Assembly (NCBI RefSeq): GCF_003355455.1
Contig: NZ_CP031357.1
Location: 2,867,001-2,931,000, forward strand
Direction: 5' to 3'
DNA length: 64,000 bases
Origin: Erythrobacter aureus
GTDB lineage: Bacteria > Pseudomonadota > Alphaproteobacteria > Sphingomonadales > Sphingomonadaceae
Below, in pieces: positions 6,760 through 15,974 of this stretch. A program made the translations under genes and the position numbers. The first letter of the stretch is position 1. Every line of letters starts with the position of its first letter. The notes beneath the pieces were generated by a model that saw nothing but the letters and a program-made list of their open reading frames with translations, was not told the DNA's origin and did not search any database.

Positions 6760-9483
6760 TCAGAAGTTCGCTCGAAGGCCGAAGAAGAACTGGCGACCTG
6801 CAGTGATGTACCGGTTGAACAATTCCGGACGACCGGTGAATGTATACTCGTTGGTGTTAAGCAGGTTGATGCCCTCGAACGTCACAGCAACATTGTCAGT
6901 AACATTCACCGAAGCAGACAAATCCAGGAAGCCCGCACCCTCTCTGGTCCGAAGTAGCCCAGTGCGATCACGAATAAAGGTCGATTCTACAAAATCGTCA
7001 CGGTAGTTGTAGCTAACACGCAACGAGTAGGCGTCAGTCTCGTAATAACCAGTCAGGTTATAGCTATGCTTCGACAAACCCGGCAAAGTGGTGTTGATTG
7101 TCACCACCCCACTCAGCGCCTCAACCGATGAATCGACATAGGTGTAATTGGCGATGAACCCAAGTCCATCGAGCAGCTGATCGAGCGGCTGCTGATAGGC
7201 GATCTCGATCCCCTTCACCTCGGTTGGATCCGAGCTGTTCACTGGCCTCGAAATCGTAAAGAGAGTGTCCAAAGTCACACCCTCGAAACCCTGCGGGTCC
7301 AGTGAGCTTAGCGGAATACCCAGATCTCTGAGGCTCACTTCCTCCGCTTCATTGACGATGAATCCGTCAATTGACTTGTAAAAGCCCGCGATTGCAAGGA
7401 CCGCCCCGCTATCGAAATAGTATTCGGCACCAAGATCGATTTGGCGGGAACGGAATGGCTGCAAGGTTGGGTTACCACCCGATCCCGTGTTCCCAATTCG
7501 CACGCTGGTATTCGGGCGTAGGGCCTGGAGGGAGGGGCGCGTCATACTTTGCCCGAACGCGGCCCGCAGCACCAAATTGTCAGTTACGTCGAGCTTGAGG
7601 TTCGCCGAGGGAAGTATGTCAAAGTAGCTATTGTCAATCGACACAGCCTCACCATTGGAGAAGCCATCAGAAGTCTGATCCGTTTGGACTACGCGGACGC
7701 CAACATTGACGCTCAAAGGCATTCCAGCCAGTTCGGTAACGGCATTCCCGGCGAGGTAGCCGCCATAGGTCTGCTCTTCGATTGCAAAAGTATCAGCCTC
7801 CCGGACCGGCGCCGCTGCATACAGGTCGGCCGTGGTCACCATGTCGCCTCCGGCATTGAACTGGACCGAGTTACCTAACGCAGGGTCTGCAATCAGGTAT
7901 TGCGCGGGAAACTGGCCATTGTTGCCCAGGTCTCCGGCAAAGTTGTCAGCGGGTAGAAGTTGGGAAATCGTCGAATAACCGGGACCGGAAATCGCACGGT
8001 CATTCCTGATGAAAACCAACGATTTCTCATAAATGTTCAGGAAGCCGCCGAATTGCAGATTAGCGTCGTCATCTCCCCACTCAAGATCAAACTTGCTCGT
8101 AAAGACCTCGTCCTGCCCGTTGAGCCCTCTGATGCGAAGGGCTGCTGGCGAGTAATTTGCGGGATCGGTCAGATCGACATTCGATGTGATGCCAGGCAAC
8201 CTCGGATCCTCGGTGAAATCGAGCATGACCTCGGAGTCGACGACCTGATAAAGCCATGTCGTGCGAACCGGATTGTCATACTCGGATTCAGAGTAGCCGA
8301 CCAAGCCTGACAGAACCAAATTGTCCGCCAGCCTATGTTCGCCGCTTAAGGCAACCTGCCAGATGTCAGTGTCTTCGATTAGCTGCCTTGTTTCCGCTCG
8401 CCGCTCGACATTCCGGAATGTACCGGTTGCAATGGCTCCATCAGACACTGTCGCATCCACGACTTCGATGTCACCCTGACTCCTGAACACGGCGTCGAGA
8501 TTGCTGCGCAATGTATTGCGGCTCAATGTCGCATACACAAGATCCAATGATAGCGACGTGTCGTCGGTCGGTCGGAATTCAAGCGCGCCCGCTAGCCCCA
8601 ACCGCTCCCGTTCGGTCAACTGAAACTCGGTACGGGGAAGTCGCGGAAAGAGAGTATCCTGAAGCTCCGCCTGGAGTGCAGGCGCAACATTCGTATCCGC
8701 GGGAAAACTGATGTCAAAACTTCCACCAAGGTTTGGAGTAGTCCAGTCAACGGAGCTCGCGCCATCGACGCGAACAGTCCGTTCCGAATACGCCGCCTGA
8801 AGGGTTACACCCCAGCTGTCCCCGCGATGAGAGACCAAGACATGCCCCCGGGGGTCGAACTCGTCCGGCAAATCACTATAACCCAGCTGAGCAGAAGCCG
8901 TAACCGTTGTGCCGTAATCAAAGTCGAACGGTCGGGCCGTCCGCAAACTGATGTTTCCTGAGATGCCGCCTTCTTCGAGATCCGCAGTAGGCGATTTCGC
9001 TACATCGATCCGATTGAACAATTCCGAGGGAAAAAGATCAAAATCGAATTCGCGTCCAAGCGCATTCTGGTCGGTTCCCCCGATGCTGGCGGATGAAACT
9101 GACATTCCGTTTAATTGTACGCGAGTAAATTCCGGACCCAAACCGCGCAATGAAATTTGCTGACCTTCGCCATTGTCACGAGTGATCGTAATGCCAGTGG
9201 TCCGCTGAAGCGCTTCAGCGAGGTTCAGGTCTGGAAATTTACCAATATCTTCCGCAACGATAGCCTCTGATACAGCGACATTGTTGCGCTTGATCGCATT
9301 TGCGCTGTCAAGACTAGCCCGAAAGCCGGTTACGATAATAACATCCCCTTCAGCTTCGCTTGCCCCTTGAGCATCGGCCTCTTGAACATCGGTCTCTTGA
9401 GCATTCACCGGGCCAGAAATGGCTAGGGAAACTGCGGCGATCGCACATCCACAAGACAGCGTGCGCTTCAACTTGGTGCTCAT
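6760..9483 (-). CDS. TonB-dependent receptor for amino sugar or chito-oligosaccharide
   Basis: A 907-residue outer-membrane receptor of the TonB-Xanth-Caul type. The start at 9483 is set by a GAGGAGG site and gives a normal signal peptide ending near GPVNAQE; an upstream start at 9567 is not needed. A TonB box (DVIIVTGFRASL) follows an acidic QETDVQEADAQGASEAEG linker, then the plug (NLAEALQRTTGITITRDNG, ISLRGLGPEFTRVQLNG) and a beta-barrel ending in the aromatic signature GRQFFFGLRANF. It is first in the amino-sugar operon, 60 bp ahead of the phosphodiesterase, and is probably the outer-membrane importer of the cluster (NagP role). Substrate is inferred. Confidence 0.88.
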   Translation of the reverse strand: MSTKLKRTLSCGCAIAAVSLAISGPVNAQETDVQEADAQGASEAEGDVIIVTGFRASLDSANAIKRNNVAVSEAIVAEDIGKFPDLNLAEALQRTTGITITRDNGEGQQISLRGLGPEFTRVQLNGMSVSSASIGGTDQNALGREFDFDLFPSELFNRIDVAKSPTADLEEGGISGNISLRTARPFDFDYGTTVTASAQLGYSDLPDEFDPRGHVLVSHRGDSWGVTLQAAYSERTVRVDGASSVDWTTPNLGGSFDISFPADTNVAPALQAELQDTLFPRLPRTEFQLTERERLGLAGALEFRPTDDTSLSLDLVYATLSRNTLRSNLDAVFRSQGDIEVVDATVSDGAIATGTFRNVERRAETRQLIEDTDIWQVALSGEHRLADNLVLSGLVGYSESEYDNPVRTTWLYQVVDSEVMLDFTEDPRLPGITSNVDLTDPANYSPAALRIRGLNGQDEVFTSKFDLEWGDDDANLQFGGFLNIYEKSLVFIRNDRAISGPGYSTISQLLPADNFAGDLGNNGQFPAQYLIADPALGNSVQFNAGGDMVTTADLYAAAPVREADTFAIEEQTYGGYLAGNAVTELAGMPLSVNVGVRVVQTDQTSDGFSNGEAVSIDNSYFDILPSANLKLDVTDNLVLRAAFGQSMTRPSLQALRPNTSVRIGNTGSGGNPTLQPFRSRQIDLGAEYYFDSGAVLAIAGFYKSIDGFIVNEAEEVSLRDLGIPLSSLDPQGFEGVTLDTLFTISRPVNSSDPTEVKGIEIAYQQPLDQLLDGLGFIANYTYVDSSVEALSGVVTINTTLPGLSKHSYNLTGYYETDAYSLRVSYNYRDDFVESTFIRDRTGLLRTREGAGFLDLSASVNVTDNVAVTFEGINLLNTNEYTFTGRPELFNRYITAGRQFFFGLRANF

Positions 9484-9561
9484 ATTTTCCTCCTCAAACG
9501 TCAGAACACCGCACGACAGCGGCAACTGCTGCGAATTGGTATGACCAGATGGCAGGAAGGT

Positions 9562-9586
9562 TGTCAAGTTAAAGTTACGCTGTCAG
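9562..9586 (-). promoter_or_regulatory. Receptor-operon promoter with putative ROK operator
   Basis: On the minus strand a 24-base motif (9563-9586) runs from CTGACAGCG to ACTTGAC and matches 19 of 24 positions with 11002-11025 in the regulator/MFS intergenic region. Its end overlaps a TTGACA (-35) at 9567-9562, about 80 bp before the receptor start, where a bound repressor would block RNA polymerase. The -10 region 17-18 bp on is weak (TCATACC). The rest of the 9484-9830 gap shows no gene. Confidence 0.55.
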
Positions 9587-9830
9587 TTTAAGCTGGCTGA
9601 TCGGGTGCGTTTGAGCTTGCGTGTATGAAATTAAGCACCGCAGCCATCTGGATCGGATGAGAGTATCCGGAGCCGGGATCAGCATCCGTAGACCTTCGAC
9701 CTTCGTGGCACGAACCAGCGGTCGAACCTGCTGGTGGCTGCTGGCTGGTATAACGAGGGGTAAGTGGCCCGAGGCTCGATGGATTCGAATCGCCTCGCTC
9801 GGCTGGGTTCGCCAATGACCGCTTATGAAA

Positions 9831-10940
9831 TCAAGCCACGGGAGATGGAGAACATTTGTGATGGATCGGCAGGAAGGCAGCGCCAACAGCTGCAACCCGC
9901 TGCCCCGCCCAGGCCGCGCGGATCGACAGCGGCGGCATGTCATCCTTGATACAACTAATCTTGTGAACCAGTTTCTCGGCAAATTTGGCGATGAACTGAT
10001 CACCGAATGGTCCACCGACAACGAACTCGTCGGGTGCGAACCAGTATTTCGCTACTTTAGCCAGCTCGGCTACCTGGTCTGACGCTCTATCCATCCAATC
10101 CTGCGCTACTGGATTATTCAATTGCAGCAAGAAGTCGATTTCGGCGAGGGTTTCGTAGCCTTTGCCGCTTGTGTTTACCGTTTCAAGGAAATCGAGCGCG
10201 GAGGGCCGCGGTTCGCTCAATGGAAAGAACATCCCCACCTCACCGGCATTACCTCCGCACCCGCGATAGAGCCTTCCCCCAACGATCAATCCGGCCCCCA
10301 CGCCATATCCGATATGCAGGAAGATAATGTTCCGAGGGCCTTGCGATGATTGACGATACAACTCGGCCAAGGCCCCGGCGGACGCAATGTTTTCGACCCA
10401 GACATCCAGACCTGTCGCCTGCGAAACAAGTTGCCGCATGTCAGAACCACGCCAGGACGCTAAGGCTTCGACTGTGTGCAGTCCTGATTTGTCGCTGGTG
10501 GGATATCCGGGAACCGCAATACCAAGACCAAAGCATCGCTCAGAATCGACGCTCGGACGACCAAGAAACTGTCTGACCGCATGGCCGATGAAATCAGCAG
10601 TCTGCGCTGGTGGCGCATCATCGAATGGATGAGTTACCTCACGCAAGACCTTGCCCGAAAAGTCGATCTTCACCAGATCCATCTGTCGAGGATAGAATGC
10701 CACTCCGACCGAGAAACCACCATCAGAACTAATCAAAAGCGGCTGCTTGGGTTGGCCGCGCCCGGTAGCGACAACCTCTCCAATCTCGATCAGTCCGCGA
10801 TAAAGAAGTTCTCGCGTGAGCCGGACAAGCGCACCGCTCGTCAACCCGCTCAACCCGCATAGCTCAGCCCGCGAAACCGGCTGATGACGTCTGATTAACT
10901 CAAGCACGGAGCGCTGATTGAGGCTAAGATCCAGTTCCAA
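9831..10940 (-). CDS. ROK-family transcriptional regulator (NagC/Mlc-like)
   Basis: A 369-residue regulator. Residues about 8-65 form a winged helix-turn-helix (NQRSVLELIRRHQPVSRAELCGLSGLTSGALVRLTRELLYRGL) and the rest is a ROK sugar-sensing domain with FLHIGYGVGAGLIVGGRLYRGCGGNAGEVG. The Cys-rich zinc motif common in ROK kinases is not present after that segment. It lies downstream of nothing but its own promoter, divergent from an MFS transporter gene and convergent in layout with the amino-sugar operon. It most likely represses that operon, the MFS gene and itself, with an amino sugar or its phosphate as inducer. Confidence 0.87.
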   Translation of the reverse strand: MELDLSLNQRSVLELIRRHQPVSRAELCGLSGLTSGALVRLTRELLYRGLIEIGEVVATGRGQPKQPLLISSDGGFSVGVAFYPRQMDLVKIDFSGKVLREVTHPFDDAPPAQTADFIGHAVRQFLGRPSVDSERCFGLGIAVPGYPTSDKSGLHTVEALASWRGSDMRQLVSQATGLDVWVENIASAGALAELYRQSSQGPRNIIFLHIGYGVGAGLIVGGRLYRGCGGNAGEVGMFFPLSEPRPSALDFLETVNTSGKGYETLAEIDFLLQLNNPVAQDWMDRASDQVAELAKVAKYWFAPDEFVVGGPFGDQFIAKFAEKLVHKISCIKDDMPPLSIRAAWAGQRVAAVGAAFLPIHHKCSPSPVA

Positions 10941-11001
10941 TTATCCGCCTTTCAATGAAATCGAACTGCGCTATCAAGCTAACCATGCCCAAAAGATCAA
11001 G

Positions 11002-11025
11002 CTGTCAGCGAAAGTTTAACTCGGC
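11002..11025 (+). promoter_or_regulatory. Putative ROK operator in the divergent regulator/MFS region
   Basis: The 24 bases from CTGTCAGCG to ACTCGGC match the receptor-promoter motif (9563-9586, opposite strand) at 19 of 24 positions, with TTTAACT and CAGCG invariant. It lies 61 bp before the regulator start and 66 bp before the MFS start, a position suited to autoregulation and control of the transporter. Nothing else is evident between 10941 and 11091. Confidence 0.5.
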
Positions 11026-11091
11026 CACGAGTGTGATCACGGTGAAAATGTTCGAAACGGCAACTCTCGCAAAATAGGGGCAAGGCGAAAA

Positions 11092-12391
11092 GTGGCAGAA
11101 ACGCGCAAGAACGGCACAACAGCCCTGACGGTAACCTATGGGCTTGCGCATTTCGGGAAAAGCCTCCTGTGGGTCACAAGTTCCTTGGCGTTCGCCTTTT
11201 TCCTGACCGAGATTGTCGGCGTTGCGCCAAGTCAGATGGGCTGGGCAATCGGCCTATCACTGCTAGTCAACGCAGCGCTGGACTTGATGATTGGTAGAGG
11301 CCTGCAATCTCGCGTCCGCTCCATCTACGCAGCCAGCGTCTCTCAGCTAGTAGGATCCTGGTGCGCGGCAGTAGCTTTTGTCGCATTCGCATGTTCTGGG
11401 CTCATGCCCGACGCAGCGAAATTGCCATATTCGATCGTCACACTACTGCTCTTTCGAATCGGCTACTCGCTTTACGATGTGCCACAAAATGCATTTATGG
11501 CATTTGCCGCGAAGACTGACGCGGTGCGAACACGCCTCGCGGCGACTAGATATGTGGTGGCCGGCGCCGCAGCGCTAGTTGTCGCTGGAGCGATAACTCC
11601 CATAATTCGCGCCGGCAACGCACCCGCATCTGCGCTGAGTTTCGCTATGCTATGCGCTGCCGTTTCGGGGGTTTCGATATTATGTGCAGGCAGTCTTTAC
11701 GGATTTGTCCGCTTCACCGGTACTATGCGACAGACACGTCCGGAAGGTTCATTTTCCGTATCGGAGCCGATCCCACAGCAATCGCGCGAACCAAAGACCA
11801 TGACCTTCCTATTTTTCGCGGCCCTTGCGTCCATATTCCTGCTCAATCTGACGTCAGCAATCTTCGCCAATCTCGAATCATTTTTCGTCGCTTACATTCT
11901 ACGCGAAAAGGCGGTGGCGGCTTATTTCTTGCTAGCCATATCCCTCGGCCAAATCTTGTTCCAACCTGCTTGGGGTGGCTCGGGGCGCGTATTGAAATGG
12001 TGCGGATCCTGTTGGTGTCATCAGTGGTTTACGGATTATCGGGATTTGCTTTTTGGAACTTCGGGCACCTCGGTGGCGTTCCGACCTTGGTCGCGGCATT
12101 CTGTTACGGGGCGGATTTGGCGGAGTCGCGATGACCATCTGGAGTATGCTGGCCAAGGCGAACGCCAACGCGCCCGAAAGCACTACCAGCAGATATGGCC
12201 TGTTTACATGTGTCTCCAAGATTTCTCAGGCCATCGCTGTGGTCATCGTTGGACTTGCGCTGAATTCAATCAGCTATCGCGATGGCGGGATCGGTTCAGT
12301 GCAACTGCGCGCATTCATGAGCCTTGCGCCCATCGTTGGGTCAATTACCTTGATATTCCTTGTCAGCAGGGTCTGGAAGCACCCGCAATAG
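11092..12391 (+). pseudogene. GPH/MFS-type sugar transporter gene with two frameshifts
   Basis: The gene begins as a membrane transporter (NGTTALTVTYGLAHFGKSLLW, LTEIVGVAPSQMGWAIG, IGYSLYDVPQNAFMAF) in frame 1 to about 11970. The membrane sequence then continues in frame 3 (GARIEMVRILLVSSVVYGL) to about 12115, and in frame 2 (GFGGVAMTIWSMLAKANANA) to the stop at 12391. Each shift fits loss of one base at or near a GGGG run (11971-11985 and 12108-12112). Frame 1 alone would run on to 12471 with a tail that does not look membrane-like. Either a decayed gene or two sequencing indels. Divergent from the ROK regulator and probably controlled by it; in intact form likely a cytoplasmic-membrane sugar importer of the GPH type. 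Confidence 0.75.
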
Positions 12392-12483
12392 ATAGCGCAA
12401 ATCCGCGCCTCGATTGTCCATTACCTCCCCCTGACACATCTCCCGAACCGGCCTCGATACAAGAGAGGTAAGAACACCTACGC

Positions 12484-12521
12484 TTGACTGGCCAGTCCAA
12501 TATCAATATTGGACTGGCCAA
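12484..12521 (+). promoter_or_regulatory. Perfect inverted repeat over the exuT promoter, probable GntR operator
   Basis: Fifteen-base arms (12489-12503 and 12506-12520; TGGCCAGTCCAATAT and its complement) are separated by CA. The right half contains TTGGACTGGCCAA, similar to the TTGGTTAGACCAA palindrome in front of the GntR gene and to the TTGGTnnnACCAA sites of FadR/UxuR-type regulators. A TTGACT (-35) at 12484-12489 and TATTGG (-10) at 12507-12512, 17 bp apart, overlap it. It lies 18 bp before the exuT start. Confidence 0.6.
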
Positions 12522-12538
12522 CATGAGAGGTAGTACGT

Positions 12539-13804
12539 ATGCGGCTCAGACTCAAAGGCAACATCCGGTGGTGGATCATCGGGCTGGTTACGCTTGGCAC
12601 TGTCCTCAACTATCTCGCTCGCGCGACGCTTTCGGTTGCGGCACCGACGCTCACCGAAGAATTTGACCTCTCTACCGAACAGTACAGTTACATCGTCATG
12701 GCCTTTCAGGCCGCCTATACGATCATGCAGACCGTGGCTGGCGCGGTACTCGATGCGTTGGGCACGCGCCTTGGTTTCTTCATCTTCGCAGTGGGTTGGG
12801 CGCTAGCGAACATGGCGCACGGTTTGGCAACCGGGTGGCAGGGGCTGGCCTTCTTTCGCGGTCTGCTTGGTGCCACGGAAGCGGCAGCGATACCGGCGGG
12901 CACAAAGACCGTCGCGACCTGGTTTCCGCCCCGTGAGCGCCCCTTGGCCACCAGCGCCTTCCAGATCGGCACCAGCTTCGGATCGATCCTGGCACCTCCA
13001 ATCGTGGTTTTCTGCATCTGGACGTGGGGCTGGCAGTCCGCATTTCTCGTAACAGGCGCATTGAGTCTTGTTTGGGCCGTCATGTGGTGGATCGGCTACC
13101 GCGATCCGCAGGATCACGCCAGGCTGACGGATGCCGAACGCGCGCATATCGAAGGTGGACGCGATGTGGAGGACGGGCAATCCAAGCCCGCTACCCGTAG
13201 CGAAGTCATCAAATCGCGCGGCTTCTGGGCTATCGCGATTCCGCGCTTCCTGGCCGAGCCGGCATGGCAGACCTTCAACTTCTTCATACCGCTATATCTT
13301 GTCGCGGTCTGGGATGTGGATCTCGCCGGGATCGCAGCCATGGCTTGGCTGCCCTTCGTCGCGGCCGACCTCGGATCTTTGGCGGCAGGTGTCTTGCCTC
13401 CCGTGCTAATGAAACGCGGTACGTCCCTTATCGCTTCGCGGAAAATCACGATGACCATTGGAGCGCTGTGCATGGGCGCGTTGGCCTTTATCGGACTGGC
13501 CGGTTCCCCTGAAGTTGCGATCGCTTTATTCTGCCTTGGCGGTTTTGCCCACCAGATGCTCAATGGCGCATTGCTGACATTGTGCTCCGACGTGTTCGAC
13601 GCGCGAGCTGTGGGCACGGCGAGCGGTATGGCTGGCACCTTCGCATGGATTGGCGGCCTCGGCTTTACCTTCCTCATCGGGCAAAGCGCGGATTCCTATG
13701 GATATGATCCGTTGTTCGTGGCGCTCGCCGCGCTCGACCTCGCCGGTGCTATAGTGTTATGGAGTCTGCTGTGGAGCAAACGTGGTGAGCGTTCTCAGGC
13801 GTAA
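12539..13804 (+). CDS. exuT: MFS hexuronate transporter, ExuT-like
   Basis: A 421-residue, 12-segment MFS permease of the anion:cation symporter branch. The N-terminal IRWWIIGLVTLGTVLNYLARATLSVAAPTL and RGLLGATEAAAIPAGTKTVATWFPPRERPLA are close to known ExuT/GarP-type transporters. It would import glucuronate or galacturonate with protons across the inner membrane. It starts the hexuronate region, and its end overlaps the convergent kdgK gene by 10 bp. A long perfect palindrome overlaps its promoter, so it is probably repressed by the GntR-family protein encoded at 16.0 kb. Confidence 0.87.
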   Translation: MRLRLKGNIRWWIIGLVTLGTVLNYLARATLSVAAPTLTEEFDLSTEQYSYIVMAFQAAYTIMQTVAGAVLDALGTRLGFFIFAVGWALANMAHGLATGWQGLAFFRGLLGATEAAAIPAGTKTVATWFPPRERPLATSAFQIGTSFGSILAPPIVVFCIWTWGWQSAFLVTGALSLVWAVMWWIGYRDPQDHARLTDAERAHIEGGRDVEDGQSKPATRSEVIKSRGFWAIAIPRFLAEPAWQTFNFFIPLYLVAVWDVDLAGIAAMAWLPFVAADLGSLAAGVLPPVLMKRGTSLIASRKITMTIGALCMGALAFIGLAGSPEVAIALFCLGGFAHQMLNGALLTLCSDVFDARAVGTASGMAGTFAWIGGLGFTFLIGQSADSYGYDPLFVALAALDLAGAIVLWSLLWSKRGERSQA

Positions 13805-14706
13805 GGCGCATGGGCATCACGGGGCGGGATGGCGCCACGGCGCATGATGGTCCAGCCGGCCAGAGCATGACCCTGTTGCGCCGCATCGACACCAGAGCAG
13901 CCGCGAAGTCGCGCCGCGAGATAGCCAGCGTTAAACGCATCGCCTGCCCCGCTCGTATCGACCGGATCGAGAGCGATCCCCGGGGTGACAATTGAACCAT
14001 CGGGCATACGGCATCCCGCCTTACCCAGCTTGACGATCACTTCCCTGCAACCAAGGGCAAGCCAATGGCTTGCTACGCTCTCTGCGGTAACGCCAGACGA
14101 GAGTGCGATTTCATCTTCGAGCGTCGGCAGCCCGATGGTTGCAGTCGCAATGGCCGCATCGCGCACGGACAAGGCTTCCGTAGGGGATTGCCACAAGCGA
14201 GGGCGATAGTTGCCATCGAAAGCAACCATTCCGCCGAGCTCACGTACCTCGTGAGCCAAGGCGATCAAGGCATCCCGTCCCCGACGCGGCAGGATTGCCA
14301 GCGATATAAGCGAGAAGACGAGTAAATCGGATTGCACCGCGCACTCGATGATCTTCCGGGAATCCGGGAGGGCGAACATTTGCCGTGCAGCACTGTTGCT
14401 CCGCCAGTAGGTAAAGCTGCGTTCGCCCGCCTCGTCGACGGAAATGGCATAAAGTCCGGTGCTACGCGATGGATCGCAAAGCACCATTGACAGGTCCAAC
14501 CCCTCCTCCGTCCACGCTTTCCGCAGCCCGTCGCTGAAAGCGTCTCCACCCAACGCACTGGCAAAAGCGACGTTGAGGCCCATCCGCGCCATATGCAGCG
14601 CGGTGTTGAGCGTATCGCCGCCATGCCCCAACTCCCATCCGCCGGCCGGGCGCACGGCAAGCTCGAACATGCCCTCGCCGATGAAGGTGACCCGTTTCCC
14701 GCTCAC
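13795..14706 (-). CDS. kdgK: 2-dehydro-3-deoxygluconate (KDG) kinase, PfkB family
   Basis: A PfkB/ribokinase-family kinase that phosphorylates 2-keto-3-deoxygluconate to KDPG for the Entner-Doudoroff aldolase. Seen are the N-terminal GEGMFEL and GGDTLNTALHMARMG sugar-binding segments and the C-terminal DTSGAGDAFNAGYLAARLRG anion hole and catalytic Asp. I choose the GTG at 14706, which overlaps the TGA of manD (GTGA), rather than the ATG at 14751 inside manD. The protein is then about 303 residues, normal for KdgK. It forms a two-gene operon with manD, so the dehydratase product feeds straight into this step. Confidence 0.88.
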   Translation of the reverse strand: MSGKRVTFIGEGMFELAVRPAGGWELGHGGDTLNTALHMARMGLNVAFASALGGDAFSDGLRKAWTEEGLDLSMVLCDPSRSTGLYAISVDEAGERSFTYWRSNSAARQMFALPDSRKIIECAVQSDLLVFSLISLAILPRRGRDALIALAHEVRELGGMVAFDGNYRPRLWQSPTEALSVRDAAIATATIGLPTLEDEIALSSGVTAESVASHWLALGCREVIVKLGKAGCRMPDGSIVTPGIALDPVDTSGAGDAFNAGYLAARLRGCSGVDAAQQGHALAGWTIMRRGAIPPRDAHAPYA

Positions 14707-15911
14707 CAGTTCCACATCGTACCATCTTCGAGGCGGGCGACCGGAAGACATGCCTGGCTATAGGGATACTTCGCTGCCAACTTCTCATCGATGTCCACGC
14801 CGTGGCCAGGTGTTTCACCACACATCAAATGGCCTTCCTCGAAGCTGTAATCATGCGGGAAGATCTCGTCGGTTTCCGGCGTATGGCGCATATATTCCTG
14901 TATCCCGAAGTTGGGGACCCAGGTATCGAAATGTAGCGCCGTACCCATTGTGACCGGCGAAAGATCGGTCGCCCCGTGGCAGCCGGTGCGGACTTGGTAA
15001 AGGCTCGCGAAGTCGGCGATCCGGCGCAGATGTGTCACACCGCCAGCGCCGACGATAGTGGCGCGGATGTAATCGATAAGCTGGTTCTGGATCAGATCCT
15101 TGCAGTCCCAGATCGTGTTGAAAATCTCACCTACGGCCAACGGCGTGGTAGTATGCTGGCGCACCAGTTTGAATGCTTCCTGATTCTCGGCCGGGGTACA
15201 GTCCTCGAGCCAAAACAGTTGGTAGGGCTCAAGCATCTTACCAAGATTGGCTGCTTCCTGTGGCGTGTAGCGGTGATGCCCATCGTGCAGCAGGTGATAG
15301 TCGAAGCCAAAGGTTTCGCGCAGCTTCTCGAACATCTTGGGCACATAATTCAGCGCCTTGCGCGTATCCCACCCAGTTACGCTGGGCAGCCGCGCATCGG
15401 CTGGCTCATAATAGAGATCGCCGCGGCCAACACCATATGCATCCTTGATGCCCGGAACGCCGGTCTGTACACGAATGGCCTTATAACCAAGATCGACATA
15501 ACGACCCACTGCATCGACCGTCTCGGCGAACTCCCTGCCATTGGCATGGCCGTAGACCATCACGCGATCCCGGCTTCGCCCGCCAAGCAATTGGTAAAGT
15601 GGCATGCCCGCCATTTTCGCCTTAATATCCCATAGCGCGACATCCACCGCAGCAATCGCACGCATCGTCACCGGCCCGCGTCGCCAATAGGCTCCGCGAT
15701 AGAGATACTGCCAGATATCCTCTATCCGTTGCGGGTCCATCCCCAGGATGCAGGGGATCACATGGTCTTCCAAATAGGACACGACTGACAGCTCACGCCC
15801 ATTCAACGTAGCGTCGCCAATTCCGTAAACGCCCTGATCTGTCTGAATCTTGAGCGTGACGAAATTACGCCCGGGAGATGTGACAATGATCTTCGCGGAA
15901 GTGATCTTCAT
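14703..15911 (-). CDS. manD: D-mannonate dehydratase, enolase superfamily (ManD)
   Basis: A 402-residue enolase-superfamily protein with the ManD N-terminus (MKITSAKIIVTSPGRNFVTLKI), the RRGPVTMRAIAAVDVALWDIKAKMAGMPLYQLLGG segment and the C-terminal HFDTWVPNFGIQEYMRH. It matches in length and motif the characterised D-mannonate dehydratases of the family, including one from Novosphingobium. It would convert D-mannonate to KDG, taking the place of the unrelated UxuA, which I do not find here. It is divergent from the GntR gene, and a TATAAT on its strand (15980-15975) lies beside the GntR palindrome. Confidence 0.9.
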   Translation of the reverse strand: MKITSAKIIVTSPGRNFVTLKIQTDQGVYGIGDATLNGRELSVVSYLEDHVIPCILGMDPQRIEDIWQYLYRGAYWRRGPVTMRAIAAVDVALWDIKAKMAGMPLYQLLGGRSRDRVMVYGHANGREFAETVDAVGRYVDLGYKAIRVQTGVPGIKDAYGVGRGDLYYEPADARLPSVTGWDTRKALNYVPKMFEKLRETFGFDYHLLHDGHHRYTPQEAANLGKMLEPYQLFWLEDCTPAENQEAFKLVRQHTTTPLAVGEIFNTIWDCKDLIQNQLIDYIRATIVGAGGVTHLRRIADFASLYQVRTGCHGATDLSPVTMGTALHFDTWVPNFGIQEYMRHTPETDEIFPHDYSFEEGHLMCGETPGHGVDIDEKLAAKYPYSQACLPVARLEDGTMWNW

Positions 15912-15974
15912 GAACGGTATTCCGGGCTGATGGTATTGATCATGCTTGACTCCTGCTTTTGGCCTGCCATTTTG

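Noticed and set aside
9575..10021. Minus-strand frame of 148 codons between the receptor and the ROK gene
   Set aside because: It overlaps the ROK gene end and the operator, and looks random (Ser/Arg/Pro-rich).
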